From Planctomycetota bacterium (GTDB taxonomy: Bacteria > Planctomycetota > PLA2 > JAEUHO01), in contig JAJDEN010000026.1 of assembly GCA_029259775.1 (NCBI GenBank), positions 124,059 through 186,211 of the forward strand: 62,153 nucleotides of DNA, in the 5' to 3' direction. The notes under the pieces are model-generated. The model had not been told where the DNA came from. It saw only the letters and a program-made list of their open reading frames with translations, and did no database searches. Shown here one piece after another: positions 1 through 8,011 of the stretch (position 1 is the stretch's first letter; each line of letters opens with the position of its first letter). The translations under genes and the position numbers were made by a program.

Positions 1-1
1 C

Positions 2-154
2 GAGGTGTTCATCGACAAGATGACCCCCGAGTCACGCGCCAAGGTCGAGGACCGCATCGAGCAGTTGCGGCGAAGCGCAGAGGATCTCCAGCGAAACGCT
101 GAGGAGAACCCGGGCGCGACGGAGCCCCCGGGTGCGGCCGGGACCCCGGCCTAG
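2..154 (+). CDS. C-terminal end of an unidentified protein (partial)
   Basis: Fifty codons in frame from base 2 end at a TAG at 152-154; the 5' part lies outside the window. The visible tail is charged and probably helical (MTPESRAKVEDRIEQLRRSA), followed by a Pro/Gly/Ala-rich end. It sits just upstream of ribF on the same strand, so the two may be co-transcribed. In many bacteria ribF follows truB or rbfA, but this tail is not recognisable as either. No function can be assigned. Confidence 0.6.
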   Translation, partial: EVFIDKMTPESRAKVEDRIEQLRRSAEDLQRNAEENPGATEPPGAAGTPA

Positions 155-164
155 GCCTCCCTGT

Positions 165-1097
165 ATGCGCCGCCACCTAGGTCACGAAGGGCTCGAGCCG
201 GCCGCGTTCCTCGATCCGGTCGTGACGATCGGCGTCTTCGACGGGCTGCATCGCGGGCACCTGCACGTCATCGAGCACCTACGCGCCTTCGCGGATCGCG
301 TGGGCGGCGAGGCGGTCGTCGTCACGTTCGACACGCATCCCATGGCCGTGATCGCCGGAGCCCCGCCGCGCCACATCTTGTCGACCGAGCACCGGCTCGT
401 CTTGCTCGAGCGCATGGGCATCGACGCGGTCGTGCTGCTGCCGTTCGACCCTGCGATGCGCGCCACGGACTACGCGAGCTTCACACGCGACATCCTCGTA
501 GGGGGGCTCGGTCTCCGCGGACTGCTCTTTGGCTACAACAGCAACTTCGGCCACCGCGGCGAGGGCACGCCGACAACCCTCGCGCCGCTGGCCGCCGAGC
601 ACGGCTTCGAGGTCGTCGAGGCGCCTTCCATTCACCTGGGTGGCACGCCGATCTCGAGCAGTCGCATCCGCGACGCGATCGAGCGCGGCGACTTCCCCGA
701 GGCCGGGCTCATGCTCGGCCGCCCGCACACGCTGTTCGGCACCGTCGTGCGTGGGGACGGCCGGGGGCGCCAGCTTGGCTTTCCGACGGCCAACATCGAC
801 CTCGGTGGCGAGATCACGCCGCCCGCCGGCGTGTACCAGGTCATCGCTGACGTGCGCGGCCAGCGCTACGCTGCCGTGGCCAACCTCGGCTACCGCCCGA
901 CATTCGATGGCGGAGACGAGGGGCTGCCGCCGCAGCCGCTGCTCGAGGTGCACGTACCGGGCGTCGACTTCGATTTCTACGCGGAGAGGGTCGAGGTCGA
1001 GTTCGTGCGCAAGATCCGCGATGAGCGCAAGTTCCCCTCGAAGGAGGCTTTGCTGGCCCAGATCAAGGCGGACGTCGCTTCCTTGGGGCTCTCCTGA
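165..1097 (+). CDS. ribF: Bifunctional riboflavin kinase / FAD synthetase
   Basis: Converts riboflavin to FMN (C-terminal kinase) and FMN to FAD (N-terminal adenylyltransferase) in the cytoplasm. The product is 310 residues, normal for RibF. The nucleotidyltransferase signature GVFDGLHRGH lies at residues 23-32 and the second signature SSSRIR at 164-169. The flavokinase motif LGFPTANI is near 204-211. The ATG at 165 is preferred: an in-frame GTG at 132 would overlap the upstream gene and add a Pro/Arg-rich stretch that does not belong to the fold. FAD is needed by the GMC oxidoreductase nearby and FMN by NuoF, but no regulatory link is visible. Confidence 0.95.
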   Translation: MRRHLGHEGLEPAAFLDPVVTIGVFDGLHRGHLHVIEHLRAFADRVGGEAVVVTFDTHPMAVIAGAPPRHILSTEHRLVLLERMGIDAVVLLPFDPAMRATDYASFTRDILVGGLGLRGLLFGYNSNFGHRGEGTPTTLAPLAAEHGFEVVEAPSIHLGGTPISSSRIRDAIERGDFPEAGLMLGRPHTLFGTVVRGDGRGRQLGFPTANIDLGGEITPPAGVYQVIADVRGQRYAAVANLGYRPTFDGGDEGLPPQPLLEVHVPGVDFDFYAERVEVEFVRKIRDERKFPSKEALLAQIKADVASLGLS

Positions 1098-1162
1098 TCG
1101 ACGACGCTGGGAAACTCCTTGCGGGTGCCCCAAGCGCGTTGTTCCATCAGCCCCTCTTGGTG

Positions 1163-1238
1163 GGCCAGGTAGCTCAGCTGGTAGAGCACTGCATTGAAAA
1201 TGCAGGGGTCGCCGGTTCAACTCCGGCCCTGGCCACCA
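1163..1238 (+). tRNA. tRNA-Phe (anticodon GAA), CCA encoded
   Basis: A complete cloverleaf can be drawn. The acceptor stem is GGCCAGG/CCTGGCC, the D stem GCTC/GAGC, and the anticodon stem CTGCA/TGCAG with loop TTGAAAA (anticodon GAA). The T stem is GCCGG/CCGGC with loop TTCAACT, and there is a discriminator A and an encoded CCA at 1236-1238. The 76 nt and the GAA anticodon identify elongator tRNA-Phe. It stands alone between ribF and an exported-protein gene. Confidence 0.97.
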
Positions 1239-1399
1239 ACTTCCTCCCCTTCGGATGCGCTGAGCCCGCGGCAGCCTGACGCCTGCAACCAGACTCATGC
1301 ATGTGGAGACCTTGTTTCCACAGGGGCGGAAGTGCCGACATCTTCAATTGGGCGTGCCGGAGTCGGCATGACGCCATGCGTGCGTGGGATCATGCACGA

Positions 1400-2665
1400 A
1401 TGATGCGTTGTCTGCCCGCGGTCCTTGTCTCGTTGGTCCTGCTGCACATGCTGCCGGCCGAGGGTGGCGACGAGGCACCCAGGCCCGCCCACAAGACAGA
1501 CGTCGTGACCATCCCGACCACATGGATGTCGGACTTGGGTGCCGCTCGAGAGATCGCCAAGGCGTGCGGCAAGCCGCTGCTCGTCTACGTGTGTCCCGCG
1601 GCTGCCGGCTGCCCCGCGGCCCGCCACATGGACGCGACGCTGTTCACGGCCGAGAACGTCGCGTCGATCTCAGAGGACGCCGTCTCGGTCCGCGTGGAAC
1701 TCGAGAACGTGACCGACGACGCGACGGCCAAGGCGTTGCGAGACATGGCCTTGGCGCTCCACCCAGCCGTCGTTGTTCTGAGCCCCGACGGCAAGCTGCT
1801 GCACCTCCAGTACGCCGGCCTCTATCCGGCGTTCGATGAGCGCGGGAAGGTCCTGCCGGGCTCCTGGGGCGCCGAGCTCACGCCGGCCGAGTTGCTCAAG
1901 GTGGTCGAGCGGGCCGAGGCGCGCGAAGCGCGGGCTTCCAAGCTCGCGGCGCAAGACAGGAACGAAGCGCGCATCGAGCTCGCGGCGATTCGTGCCGCAC
2001 AGGGACGCCCGGCCGAGGCGCGGCAGCTGCTCCGCGCCGTAGCAGACGTCGAGGTCCACACCGTGGGCGGCCCCGCGCTGGCGCGGCTGCTGGTGAGGGC
2101 CTCGCAGAACGCCAAGGCCGCGGCCATCTACGAAGGCCTCGTAGCAGCACATCCCGAGCATCTCGACGGGCAGACGTGGCAGTACGAGGCTGCGGCGCTC
2201 CGCGTCGACTCCGCCGATTCCGTGGATCGTGCCGTCGCCGCTCGGAAGACGCTGGCCGAACTCGCGACGAAGGCTGGCAGCGAGCGGGTGCGCGTGCGCA
2301 GCCGGCTCGCCTTGGCGGAGCAGGCACGCGCGACGGACGACCGCCCCGCCCTCACCAAGCTGCTGGACGGGCTCGAGGCCGCGGCCGGCAGGGCCGAGAC
2401 GGCGCCCAAGGCGTGGACGGCACGCATGCTCTTCCGTCTCGCCGGCGTCGAGGCCATGCCCGACGCGAAGATGCTGGACCGCGCGGAGCGCCACTACCGC
2501 ATGCTCATCCGCTCGCACCCGGGCTCGCTCGAGGCGCAGCAGGTGAAGCACGCGATGTTCGGCATGCTGCGCCAGATGCGCTCGATGTCTTCGTCTTCCC
2601 CCGGCATGTCTTCCCCAGGCATGCCCCTCCCCGGCATGCCGATGCCGCCGACTCCTCCCAAGTAG
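1400..2665 (+). CDS. Exported protein with thioredoxin-like N-terminal domain and helical repeats
   Basis: A 421-residue protein of unknown function. An N-terminal signal peptide (about residues 1-21) defines the start at the ATG pair 1400/1403; the longer reading frame upstream would bury it. Residues about 45-150 resemble a thioredoxin-like domain, but the usual CXXC is replaced by a CX5C pair (Cys65 and Cys71). Alanine-rich paired helices like TPR repeats follow, with Pro-Glu-Ala-Arg-type turns. The C-terminus ends in Met/Pro-rich repeats (SSPGM, LPGMP). It probably acts outside the cytoplasm; a redox role is uncertain because the active-site spacing is unusual. Confidence 0.75.
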   Translation: MMRCLPAVLVSLVLLHMLPAEGGDEAPRPAHKTDVVTIPTTWMSDLGAAREIAKACGKPLLVYVCPAAAGCPAARHMDATLFTAENVASISEDAVSVRVELENVTDDATAKALRDMALALHPAVVVLSPDGKLLHLQYAGLYPAFDERGKVLPGSWGAELTPAELLKVVERAEAREARASKLAAQDRNEARIELAAIRAAQGRPAEARQLLRAVADVEVHTVGGPALARLLVRASQNAKAAAIYEGLVAAHPEHLDGQTWQYEAAALRVDSADSVDRAVAARKTLAELATKAGSERVRVRSRLALAEQARATDDRPALTKLLDGLEAAAGRAETAPKAWTARMLFRLAGVEAMPDAKMLDRAERHYRMLIRSHPGSLEAQQVKHAMFGMLRQMRSMSSSSPGMSSPGMPLPGMPMPPTPPK

Positions 2666-2728
2666 GCGCGGCGCGTAGTCCCACCGCGCGCATCGTGTAC
2701 CCTTTGCCCGTCGCGAAGGAGACGAGAC

Positions 2729-3211
2729 GTGCCTAGAGGCTGGCTACGCCCGATCCTCATCCTGGTCTGCTTGGGCGTCGTCGCCTTCTTCGTCGTCAGC
2801 AGCGGCGAAGATCCGGCACCCCAGTCACCCGAAGGCGAGGCGTCCAAGCCCGGCGATTTCGACGTGAACATCCCGCTGCCGTCCATGCCCGAAGCAGAGC
2901 CGATCGCGACGCAAGCCCGCGGCGCGTACGTTCTCGAGACCGCGGAGGCACGCGTCTCGCTCGAGCTGATGAAGGGGCGGCACTTCCGCTTCATCTCAAC
3001 CCGTGGGGCGAAGGTGCGTGAGGCTGTGGGAACCTGGAGCCTTGCCGGCCGACGGCTCACGCTCGCCTACACCCACATCGATGGCGCGCCCGTGGGCCAG
3101 GAGCCGACCGTCGTGGCCAACGTGTGGAACGGCACGACGATCGAGCTCAGGGACACGGGCCTTCCGGGCCGCGTGATCCTCACCAAACGAACCATGATCC
3201 GCAACCGGTAG
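2729..3211 (+). CDS. Hypothetical membrane-anchored small protein
   Basis: A 160-residue protein starting at GTG 2729, seven bases after AAGGAGA (2716-2722). Residues about 5-24 form one membrane segment or uncleaved signal anchor, followed by an acidic, proline-rich linker. The remaining hundred residues look like a small beta-barrel (GTWSLAGRRLTLAY and later strands), reminiscent of lipocalin-like or NlpE-like folds. The resemblance is weak and no family is claimed. It follows the 1400-2665 gene on the same strand after a 63 bp gap. Confidence 0.7.
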   Translation: MPRGWLRPILILVCLGVVAFFVVSSGEDPAPQSPEGEASKPGDFDVNIPLPSMPEAEPIATQARGAYVLETAEARVSLELMKGRHFRFISTRGAKVREAVGTWSLAGRRLTLAYTHIDGAPVGQEPTVVANVWNGTTIELRDTGLPGRVILTKRTMIRNR

Positions 3212-3362
3212 CGGGCCTCCGGCCGTGCGTTCAGGATCTGCCCGAGCTGTGCTCGCGCCATGTCGTCTACGGGTTCCTCGCGCGAAGTCGCCGGTGCACT
3301 CCGCTTCCGTCGCCACACCTGGCGCCCACGATCGCCAGGTGCCGCTCGCCTGCCATGTTGCC

Positions 3363-3387
3363 GTAGGGGCGACCCTTGTGGTCGCCC
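3363..3387 (+). repeat. TAGGGGC hairpin repeat, copy 1
   Basis: GTAGGGGC followed by a perfect hairpin, GGGCGACC / GGTCGCCC around loop CTTGT. An identical copy lies 56 bp downstream, and further copies lie near 40910-41280. Confidence 0.85.
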
Positions 3388-3418
3388 GGGACGCCGCCGC
3401 TGTCATGAGCCCTTACGT

Positions 3419-3443
3419 GTAGGGGCGACCCTTGTGGTCGCCC
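3419..3443 (+). repeat. TAGGGGC hairpin repeat, copy 2
   Basis: Same 25-mer as the copy at 3363. The sequence between the copies is related to that between the paired copies at 40910 and 41002 (shared CCCTTACG before the second copy). Confidence 0.85.
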
Positions 3444-3459
3444 GCGAGCTTCGTGGGCG

Positions 3460-3489
3460 CGTGTCCGTGTCCGTGTCCGTGTCCGTGTC
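3460..3489 (+). repeat. CGTGTC hexamer microsatellite
   Basis: About five head-to-tail copies of CGTGTC, the last imperfect, in the spacer between convergent genes. No coding role is seen. Confidence 0.8.
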
Positions 3490-3519
3490 GCATGGCGCGC
3501 GTGCGAAGAAGGGTAGCGC

Positions 3520-3801
3520 CTACAGGACTTCGAGCTCGTGCTCGATGAGGCGCGCCGCTGGATGCAGGCGCAGACCGTCGAGGATCTTCTGCACGATCTC
3601 CTGCGCATGATGGTGGCTGCCGCTGACCGAGGCGAAGCCGAGCACGGCGATGCGGTGGACGTCTTGCTCTTCGACCTCCGCCGCCGCCACGTGATAGCGG
3701 CTCCGCGCGCGGTCCAGGATGCTCTTGACGACTTGGCGCTTCTCCTTGAGCGAGTTCGCCTGGGGGACGTGCAGGCGCACGTGAAGGACTCCTACATGCA
3801 T
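3520..3801 (-). CDS. DUF503 family protein (YlxP-like)
   Basis: A 93-residue protein with the full DUF503 pattern: N-terminal strand MHVGVLHVRLHVP, then the basic helix NSLKEKRQVVKSI, then AVLGFASVSG. This matches the usual length of the family. YlxP-type proteins are typically encoded near translation factors in other bacteria and have been linked to ribosome maturation; the biochemical role is not settled. The ATG at 3801 begins the conserved first strand. It lies 34 bp behind the GMC oxidoreductase gene on the same strand, so read-through from that unit is likely. Confidence 0.88.
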   Translation of the reverse strand: MHVGVLHVRLHVPQANSLKEKRQVVKSILDRARSRYHVAAAEVEEQDVHRIAVLGFASVSGSHHHAQEIVQKILDGLRLHPAARLIEHELEVL

Positions 3802-3835
3802 GCCCGCGACGGTACACCCAGGCGGCGGCGATGCC

Positions 3836-5548
3836 CTACACGCGCTGCTTGATGATGTTGGCAACGCGCAGCGAGTTGGCGTAGATCGTGAAGGTGAAGG
3901 GCACGGAGCCGCCCGTCGGCATGAAGCTGCCGTCCGTCACGTAGAGGTTGTCCACGTCGTGCGCGCGGCAGCTCGGGTCGAGGACCGATGTCTTGGGGTC
4001 CTCCCCGAACCGGCAGGTCCCCGCCTGCAGGTTCACGCTCGGACCGCCGAAGGACTTCACAGCTCGGGCGTTCTTCGCACCCATGGCCGTGAGGAACTCG
4101 ATGCCGCGATTCACGAGGAACCCCGAGTTGCGCCAGCTCCACTCGTGCGGGAAGGCCTGGATGCGCGCCACAGGCAGGCCCCACGTGTCCTTGACCTTGG
4201 TGTCCAGCCCGACGTGGGCCTGCGGGCCCGGGAACCACTCGCCGAAGATCTCGAACTTGATCGGCGTCTGCTGGTGGAACCAGTAGTCGAGCCGGTCCTT
4301 GAGCGGTTGCCCCCAGAGCGGTGCCGGGTTGCTGCGGCGCTCTCCTGAGGACTGCAGCTCCGCCCCGGCGATCGGGTTCGGGTGGAACGGCAGGAAGTTG
4401 AGCGTGCCGGCCTTCACCATGCCGCGCTTCGCAGGCTCCGTGCCGGCGTTGCGGGTCTTCCAGGCGCCGGGCGCGTACCAGTAGTAGTCGTGCACCTGGC
4501 GGTTGATGAAGGGCTGGTCCGACTGGAAGGAGCGGCCGCCGTCGGCGAAGTCCTTGTGGACCATGTCGCCCCAGCCGGCGCCGAACGTGGAGAAGATCAG
4601 GTTCTTGCCGACCAGACCGCTGCTGTTCGCCAAGCCATGCGGATGCGCCTTGGAGCGGCTTCCGAGCAGCAGCCGCGCCGTCTCGATGGCTTGACAGGCG
4701 ACGACGAAGACGCGCGCCTCCACCTGCTGGAGCTTGCCGTCCCGGTCGTAGTACTCCGCGCGCACGATCTTGCGGCCGCTCGCGTCCGTCACGAGGTTGC
4801 GGACCATCGCGCGCGGACGCAGCTCCGCGCCGGCGGCCAGCGCGCGCGGGATCCACGCCGCGAGGGCGCCGCCCTTCGCGTTCGTCGTGCACACGTAGCT
4901 GCCGCAGTAGCCGTTGTAGTCGCAGGCCTTGCGGCCGCGGTAGTCCTGCGGGAGTACCGCGCGGGGCAGCGAGTAGCTGTGGAGGCCGAGCTTCTCACAC
5001 GTCGCATCGACCCGCGCAGCGAACGGATGCTCCTGGATCGGCGGCAGCGGGAAGCCCGGCGTGGAGCGCTTGTCGGTCAGGGAGTCCGGCATGCGGCGCA
5101 GCCGTCCGGAGACACCGACCTCCTGCTCGACCTTCGTGTACCAGGGCTCGAGGTCGTCGTAGCTGATCGGCCAGTCCACGACCGTCGAGTCCGGCGGCGC
5201 GCCGTAGATCGATTGGACGCGGAAGTCGTCCGGCTTGAAGCGCGGGAAGAACCCGCTCATCAGATTGCTCGAGCCGCCGACGAGGCTGCCGTTCTTGAAC
5301 AGCGAGGTCTGCCGTCCGGCGCCCGCGACGCCCGCGCCGCGCGTGACGTGCACCTGCGGCTCGTCCTGCGTGCTGCCCACCAGCGTGGGGCGGCGCGTCT
5401 GCACGATCTCGTCCTTGAGCATCGTGGCCGCGTCGAACCACGGCCCCTTCTCGAGGATCAGGACCTTCTTGCCGGCTTCGGCCAAGGTCGCGGCGGCTGC
5501 ACCGCCGCCGGCCCCGCTCCCGATCACGCAGACGTCGTAACGTGCCAT
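3836..5548 (-). CDS. GMC-family FAD-dependent oxidoreductase
   Basis: A 570-residue glucose-methanol-choline oxidoreductase that oxidises an alcohol or sugar using FAD. The dinucleotide-binding GSGAGGG starts at residue 10, with LEKG shortly after. The C-terminal GMC signature is present (AHDVDNLYVTDGSFMP, then TFTIYANSLRVANII). Its partner gene encodes a gluconate 2-dehydrogenase subunit-3-like protein and ends 3 bp before this ATG. This suggests a two-subunit membrane-associated dehydrogenase exported with the Tat-signalled small subunit. No cytochrome c subunit gene is adjacent. The substrate cannot be told from sequence. Confidence 0.92.
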   Translation of the reverse strand: MARYDVCVIGSGAGGGAAAATLAEAGKKVLILEKGPWFDAATMLKDEIVQTRRPTLVGSTQDEPQVHVTRGAGVAGAGRQTSLFKNGSLVGGSSNLMSGFFPRFKPDDFRVQSIYGAPPDSTVVDWPISYDDLEPWYTKVEQEVGVSGRLRRMPDSLTDKRSTPGFPLPPIQEHPFAARVDATCEKLGLHSYSLPRAVLPQDYRGRKACDYNGYCGSYVCTTNAKGGALAAWIPRALAAGAELRPRAMVRNLVTDASGRKIVRAEYYDRDGKLQQVEARVFVVACQAIETARLLLGSRSKAHPHGLANSSGLVGKNLIFSTFGAGWGDMVHKDFADGGRSFQSDQPFINRQVHDYYWYAPGAWKTRNAGTEPAKRGMVKAGTLNFLPFHPNPIAGAELQSSGERRSNPAPLWGQPLKDRLDYWFHQQTPIKFEIFGEWFPGPQAHVGLDTKVKDTWGLPVARIQAFPHEWSWRNSGFLVNRGIEFLTAMGAKNARAVKSFGGPSVNLQAGTCRFGEDPKTSVLDPSCRAHDVDNLYVTDGSFMPTGGSVPFTFTIYANSLRVANIIKQRV

Positions 5549-5551
5549 GGC

Positions 5552-6214
5552 CTAGGTGCGCTCCGTGGGGCGCCAGCCCTTCTGGGACGGCTTCGGGCGC
5601 GGAAAGCCCGGCTTGTGGCCAGCCCAGGTCCACCCGATCTCGTCGGGGTTCCCACCGTGCACGGGATCGCCGAAGAAGGCCTCGAAGATGTAGCCCAACA
5701 TGCGCTCCAGCCAGACGTGACCCGGATGGCTCCCGTCCTTGGCGCGGAAGGTCTCGAACACGCGAATCGCGGCGTCCTGCTTCGTGGCCGGAAGAGCCCG
5801 GAACTCCGCGGCGCCCATGCCCTTGGCGCGCGCGTCGAGCTTCTGGGCGCCGTCGAGGATCACGGCGCGGCTGTGGCGTGAGATCGTCGCGTCCTGGAGC
5901 ACGGCGTCGAGGTAGCCGATGGCGTTCACGTCGCGTGCGCCGGGCGAGCCCGGGCTCGACGGCAGCAGGCGGTCGCAGGCCGCTTCGAGCGTCCGCCATT
6001 CGCGTTCGTTGAAGGTCTTGCCCGGCGCACCCGGCAGGGTCGGCTCGACATCCGCGGCGCGTTCGGGTCGCGTGAATCCCTGGCCCCAGAACCAGCTCAC
6101 CGTCGCCACGCCCGCACCGGCGGCGGCGCGTGTGAGGAAGGCCCGGCGGCTTACGCCTCCCGGCATCTCGGGCGCGGGCGGAGGCATCTCCTGCGGGGCG
6201 TGCGGTTCATGCAT
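5552..6214 (-). CDS. Gluconate 2-dehydrogenase subunit 3-like protein, Tat signal
   Basis: A 220-residue small subunit of a GMC-type dehydrogenase. A twin-arginine signal (SRRAFLTRAAAGAG, Arg23-Arg24) predicts folded export, probably carrying the GMC flavoprotein with it. The mature part has the family features LEAACDRLLPSSPGSPGA and GYLDAVL. The ATG at 6214 is preceded by GAGGGA on the coding strand, and the signal peptide fixes the start. First gene of a likely minus-strand operon with the GMC oxidoreductase and the DUF503 gene. Confidence 0.9.
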   Translation of the reverse strand: MHEPHAPQEMPPPAPEMPGGVSRRAFLTRAAAGAGVATVSWFWGQGFTRPERAADVEPTLPGAPGKTFNEREWRTLEAACDRLLPSSPGSPGARDVNAIGYLDAVLQDATISRHSRAVILDGAQKLDARAKGMGAAEFRALPATKQDAAIRVFETFRAKDGSHPGHVWLERMLGYIFEAFFGDPVHGGNPDEIGWTWAGHKPGFPRPKPSQKGWRPTERT

Positions 6215-6279
6215 CGGGGTCCCTCGATGGAAGCGGGGACCTCGGATGATACCGGCGAGCCGGCGGGGGGACGCGGGCC

Positions 6280-7431
6280 CTATCCGGCGGGCGTGCGTAC
6301 CGACGGCGGCGTGGGGGTCTCGGTCGTCGGTGCGGCCAGCGCGAAGTTGTCGCGTCCGCTCTCCTTGACCTCGTAGAGCGCGTGGTCCGCCTCGTCCAGC
6401 AGGCGCGAGAGGCTCGCGTCCGGACTGGCGCCCGAGCGGCTCGTGTCGAGCCCTGCGACACCGATGGAGGCCGTGACCTTGAGGTTCGGCTTCATCTCGG
6501 CCCACGGGTGCTGGCGGAAGCGGCGCAGGATGCGCGAGGCGAGCTCGCCGCCATGCTGCGGATCGGCCGCCACGGCAGCGACAGCGAACTCCTCGCCGCC
6601 GACGCGTGCGAGGTGGTCCACGGGGCCGACGGTGTCGCGCAGGATCTGCGACGCCTGGGCGAGGACGGCATCGCCGAAGGCGTGGCCGTGCTCGTCATTG
6701 ATCATCTTGAAGTGATCGAGGTCGATCATGAGGATCGAGATCGGCCACGCGTAGCGTTCCGCGCGCGCGATCTCCTGGCGCATCTTCTGCATGAAGCCGC
6801 GTCGGTTGGGCAGCTGCGTGAGCGGATCGCGTGTCGCGTGGTCCTCGAGCGTGACCACCTTCGTGCGGAAGTCGGACGAGAGGCGGTGGGCGATGTAGGC
6901 GCCGAGGAAGAGGAAGGCGCTGTGCATGGCGATCCCGGTGACCTCGGCCAACTCCATCTGACGGCCACCAAGCACAGCGGCGCGTACGCCGTCGATGCCG
7001 TCACGCAGCAGGCCGTTCGGCAGCAGCCATGCCGCGGCCGCGTGCATCGCGCCGATCATCGCCGTGAGCAGCGTGGCGCCGAGGCCCGACATGATCAGCG
7101 CGCCGAAGACGCACGTGACCAGGAGGAGCATGAAGAACGGGCTCGCGAGTCCGCCGGTTTCCGAGGCGAGCAGCACCAGGTAGAGGCCGACGAACGAGAG
7201 CAGCAAGCCGCGGGGCGGCTTCTTGTTCATCGTCTGGGCGTGCGCGGTGAGCTCGTGGCCCAGCACACCCAGCAGGAGGAGGACGGCGTCCATGCCGATC
7301 AGCACCGGCCCGTACGCATCGCCAAAGCCCGTCATGAACCCTACGACGCCGTGCAGCAGGAAGACCGCCGCCGCCGCGCTCAAGAGGATGCGGAAGTACA
7401 GGCGCATCAGCCCATGCGGGCTGGCGTCCAT
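6280..7431 (-). CDS. Membrane-bound diguanylate cyclase (GGDEF)
   Basis: A 383-residue protein that should make cyclic di-GMP. The N-terminal ~190 residues contain about six hydrophobic helices. The catalytic domain begins at DPLTQLPNRRGF, with metal/substrate-binding IDLDHFKMINDEHGHAFGD and the active-site GGEEF at residues 278-282. The product-inhibition I-site RXXD, expected five residues before GGEEF, reads GPVD, so feedback inhibition by c-di-GMP is probably absent. The ATG at 7431 is chosen because upstream codons are Pro/Arg-rich; a GTG at 7458 is an alternative. Confidence 0.9.
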   Translation of the reverse strand: MDASPHGLMRLYFRILLSAAAAVFLLHGVVGFMTGFGDAYGPVLIGMDAVLLLLGVLGHELTAHAQTMNKKPPRGLLLSFVGLYLVLLASETGGLASPFFMLLLVTCVFGALIMSGLGATLLTAMIGAMHAAAAWLLPNGLLRDGIDGVRAAVLGGRQMELAEVTGIAMHSAFLFLGAYIAHRLSSDFRTKVVTLEDHATRDPLTQLPNRRGFMQKMRQEIARAERYAWPISILMIDLDHFKMINDEHGHAFGDAVLAQASQILRDTVGPVDHLARVGGEEFAVAAVAADPQHGGELASRILRRFRQHPWAEMKPNLKVTASIGVAGLDTSRSGASPDASLSRLLDEADHALYEVKESGRDNFALAAPTTETPTPPSVRTPAG

Positions 7432-7549
7432 CGTGCTGGTCTTGCGGACTCCGGTCACGGGCCCCCCCGGGCTGTTACGACGAGTGCAGAAGTGTCCGGG
7501 CTTGCTATCGACCGGGCGGGGGGGCGATCTGCACGGAAAAGCGCGGAAA

Positions 7550-7921
7550 TCAGACCTCTGCGGCCTGCGTCGCAATCCAGCCGAGGTACGCCGGAAGGCC
7601 GCTCTCGGGCGTGAACGCGAGCAACTCGGGCACTTCGTAGGGGTGTAGTTCGCCCAGGCGGGCCGCGAGCGCAGCCAATCGGGCTCTCGAGGTCTTGATC
7701 AGCAGGAGCGTCTCGGGCTCATCCGCGACGGCGCCCTTCCAGAGGTAGACGCTGCGCAGCCCGGGGACGACGTTCACGCAGGCGGCCAACCGGTCCTCGA
7801 CGAGGCGCCTGGCCAGCAGTCGGGCCTCGCCAGGGGGCACCGTGCTCAGGACGAGACGCACGTCGTCGCCCGGCGCGAGGGCGGCATCAGGCGAGGCGGA
7901 GGGGTTCGGGGTGTCGGACAT
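7550..7921 (-). CDS. cutA: Divalent-cation tolerance protein CutA
   Basis: A 123-residue CutA1 protein, which forms very stable trimers and is linked to copper tolerance, although its exact activity is unsettled. The conserved blocks are STVPPGEARLLARRLVEDRL, AACVNVVPG, SVYLWKG, and LLLIKTS followed by HPYEVPE. An acidic, Ala/Pro-rich tail of about 20 residues precedes the fold. The start at 7921 lacks a strong ribosome-binding site. The gene diverges from asnB across a 90 bp gap that must hold both promoters. Confidence 0.93.
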   Translation of the reverse strand: MSDTPNPSASPDAALAPGDDVRLVLSTVPPGEARLLARRLVEDRLAACVNVVPGLRSVYLWKGAVADEPETLLLIKTSRARLAALAARLGELHPYEVPELLAFTPESGLPAYLGWIATQAAEV

Positions 7922-8011
7922 GAAGCGGAGGGTAACGTCAGCCCGCCAAGCGCCGATAGGGTTCGGAGGGACCGTCACGCGAAGACGGATCCCGGAGGTC
8001 CAGCGTCCACC

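Larger units (their letters stand above)
3212..3519. other. Intergenic spacer with repeats, no gene seen
   Basis: This 308 bp stretch separates two convergent genes. It holds two copies of the TAGGGGC hairpin repeat (3363-3387, 3419-3443) and a CGTGTC hexamer microsatellite near 3460-3489. Reading frames crossing it have no coding character. The hairpins could terminate the converging transcripts. Confidence 0.6.

Noticed and set aside
132..164. ribF starting at GTG 132
   Set aside because: It overlaps the previous gene and adds a Pro/Arg stretch; the ATG at 165 better fits the family's length.
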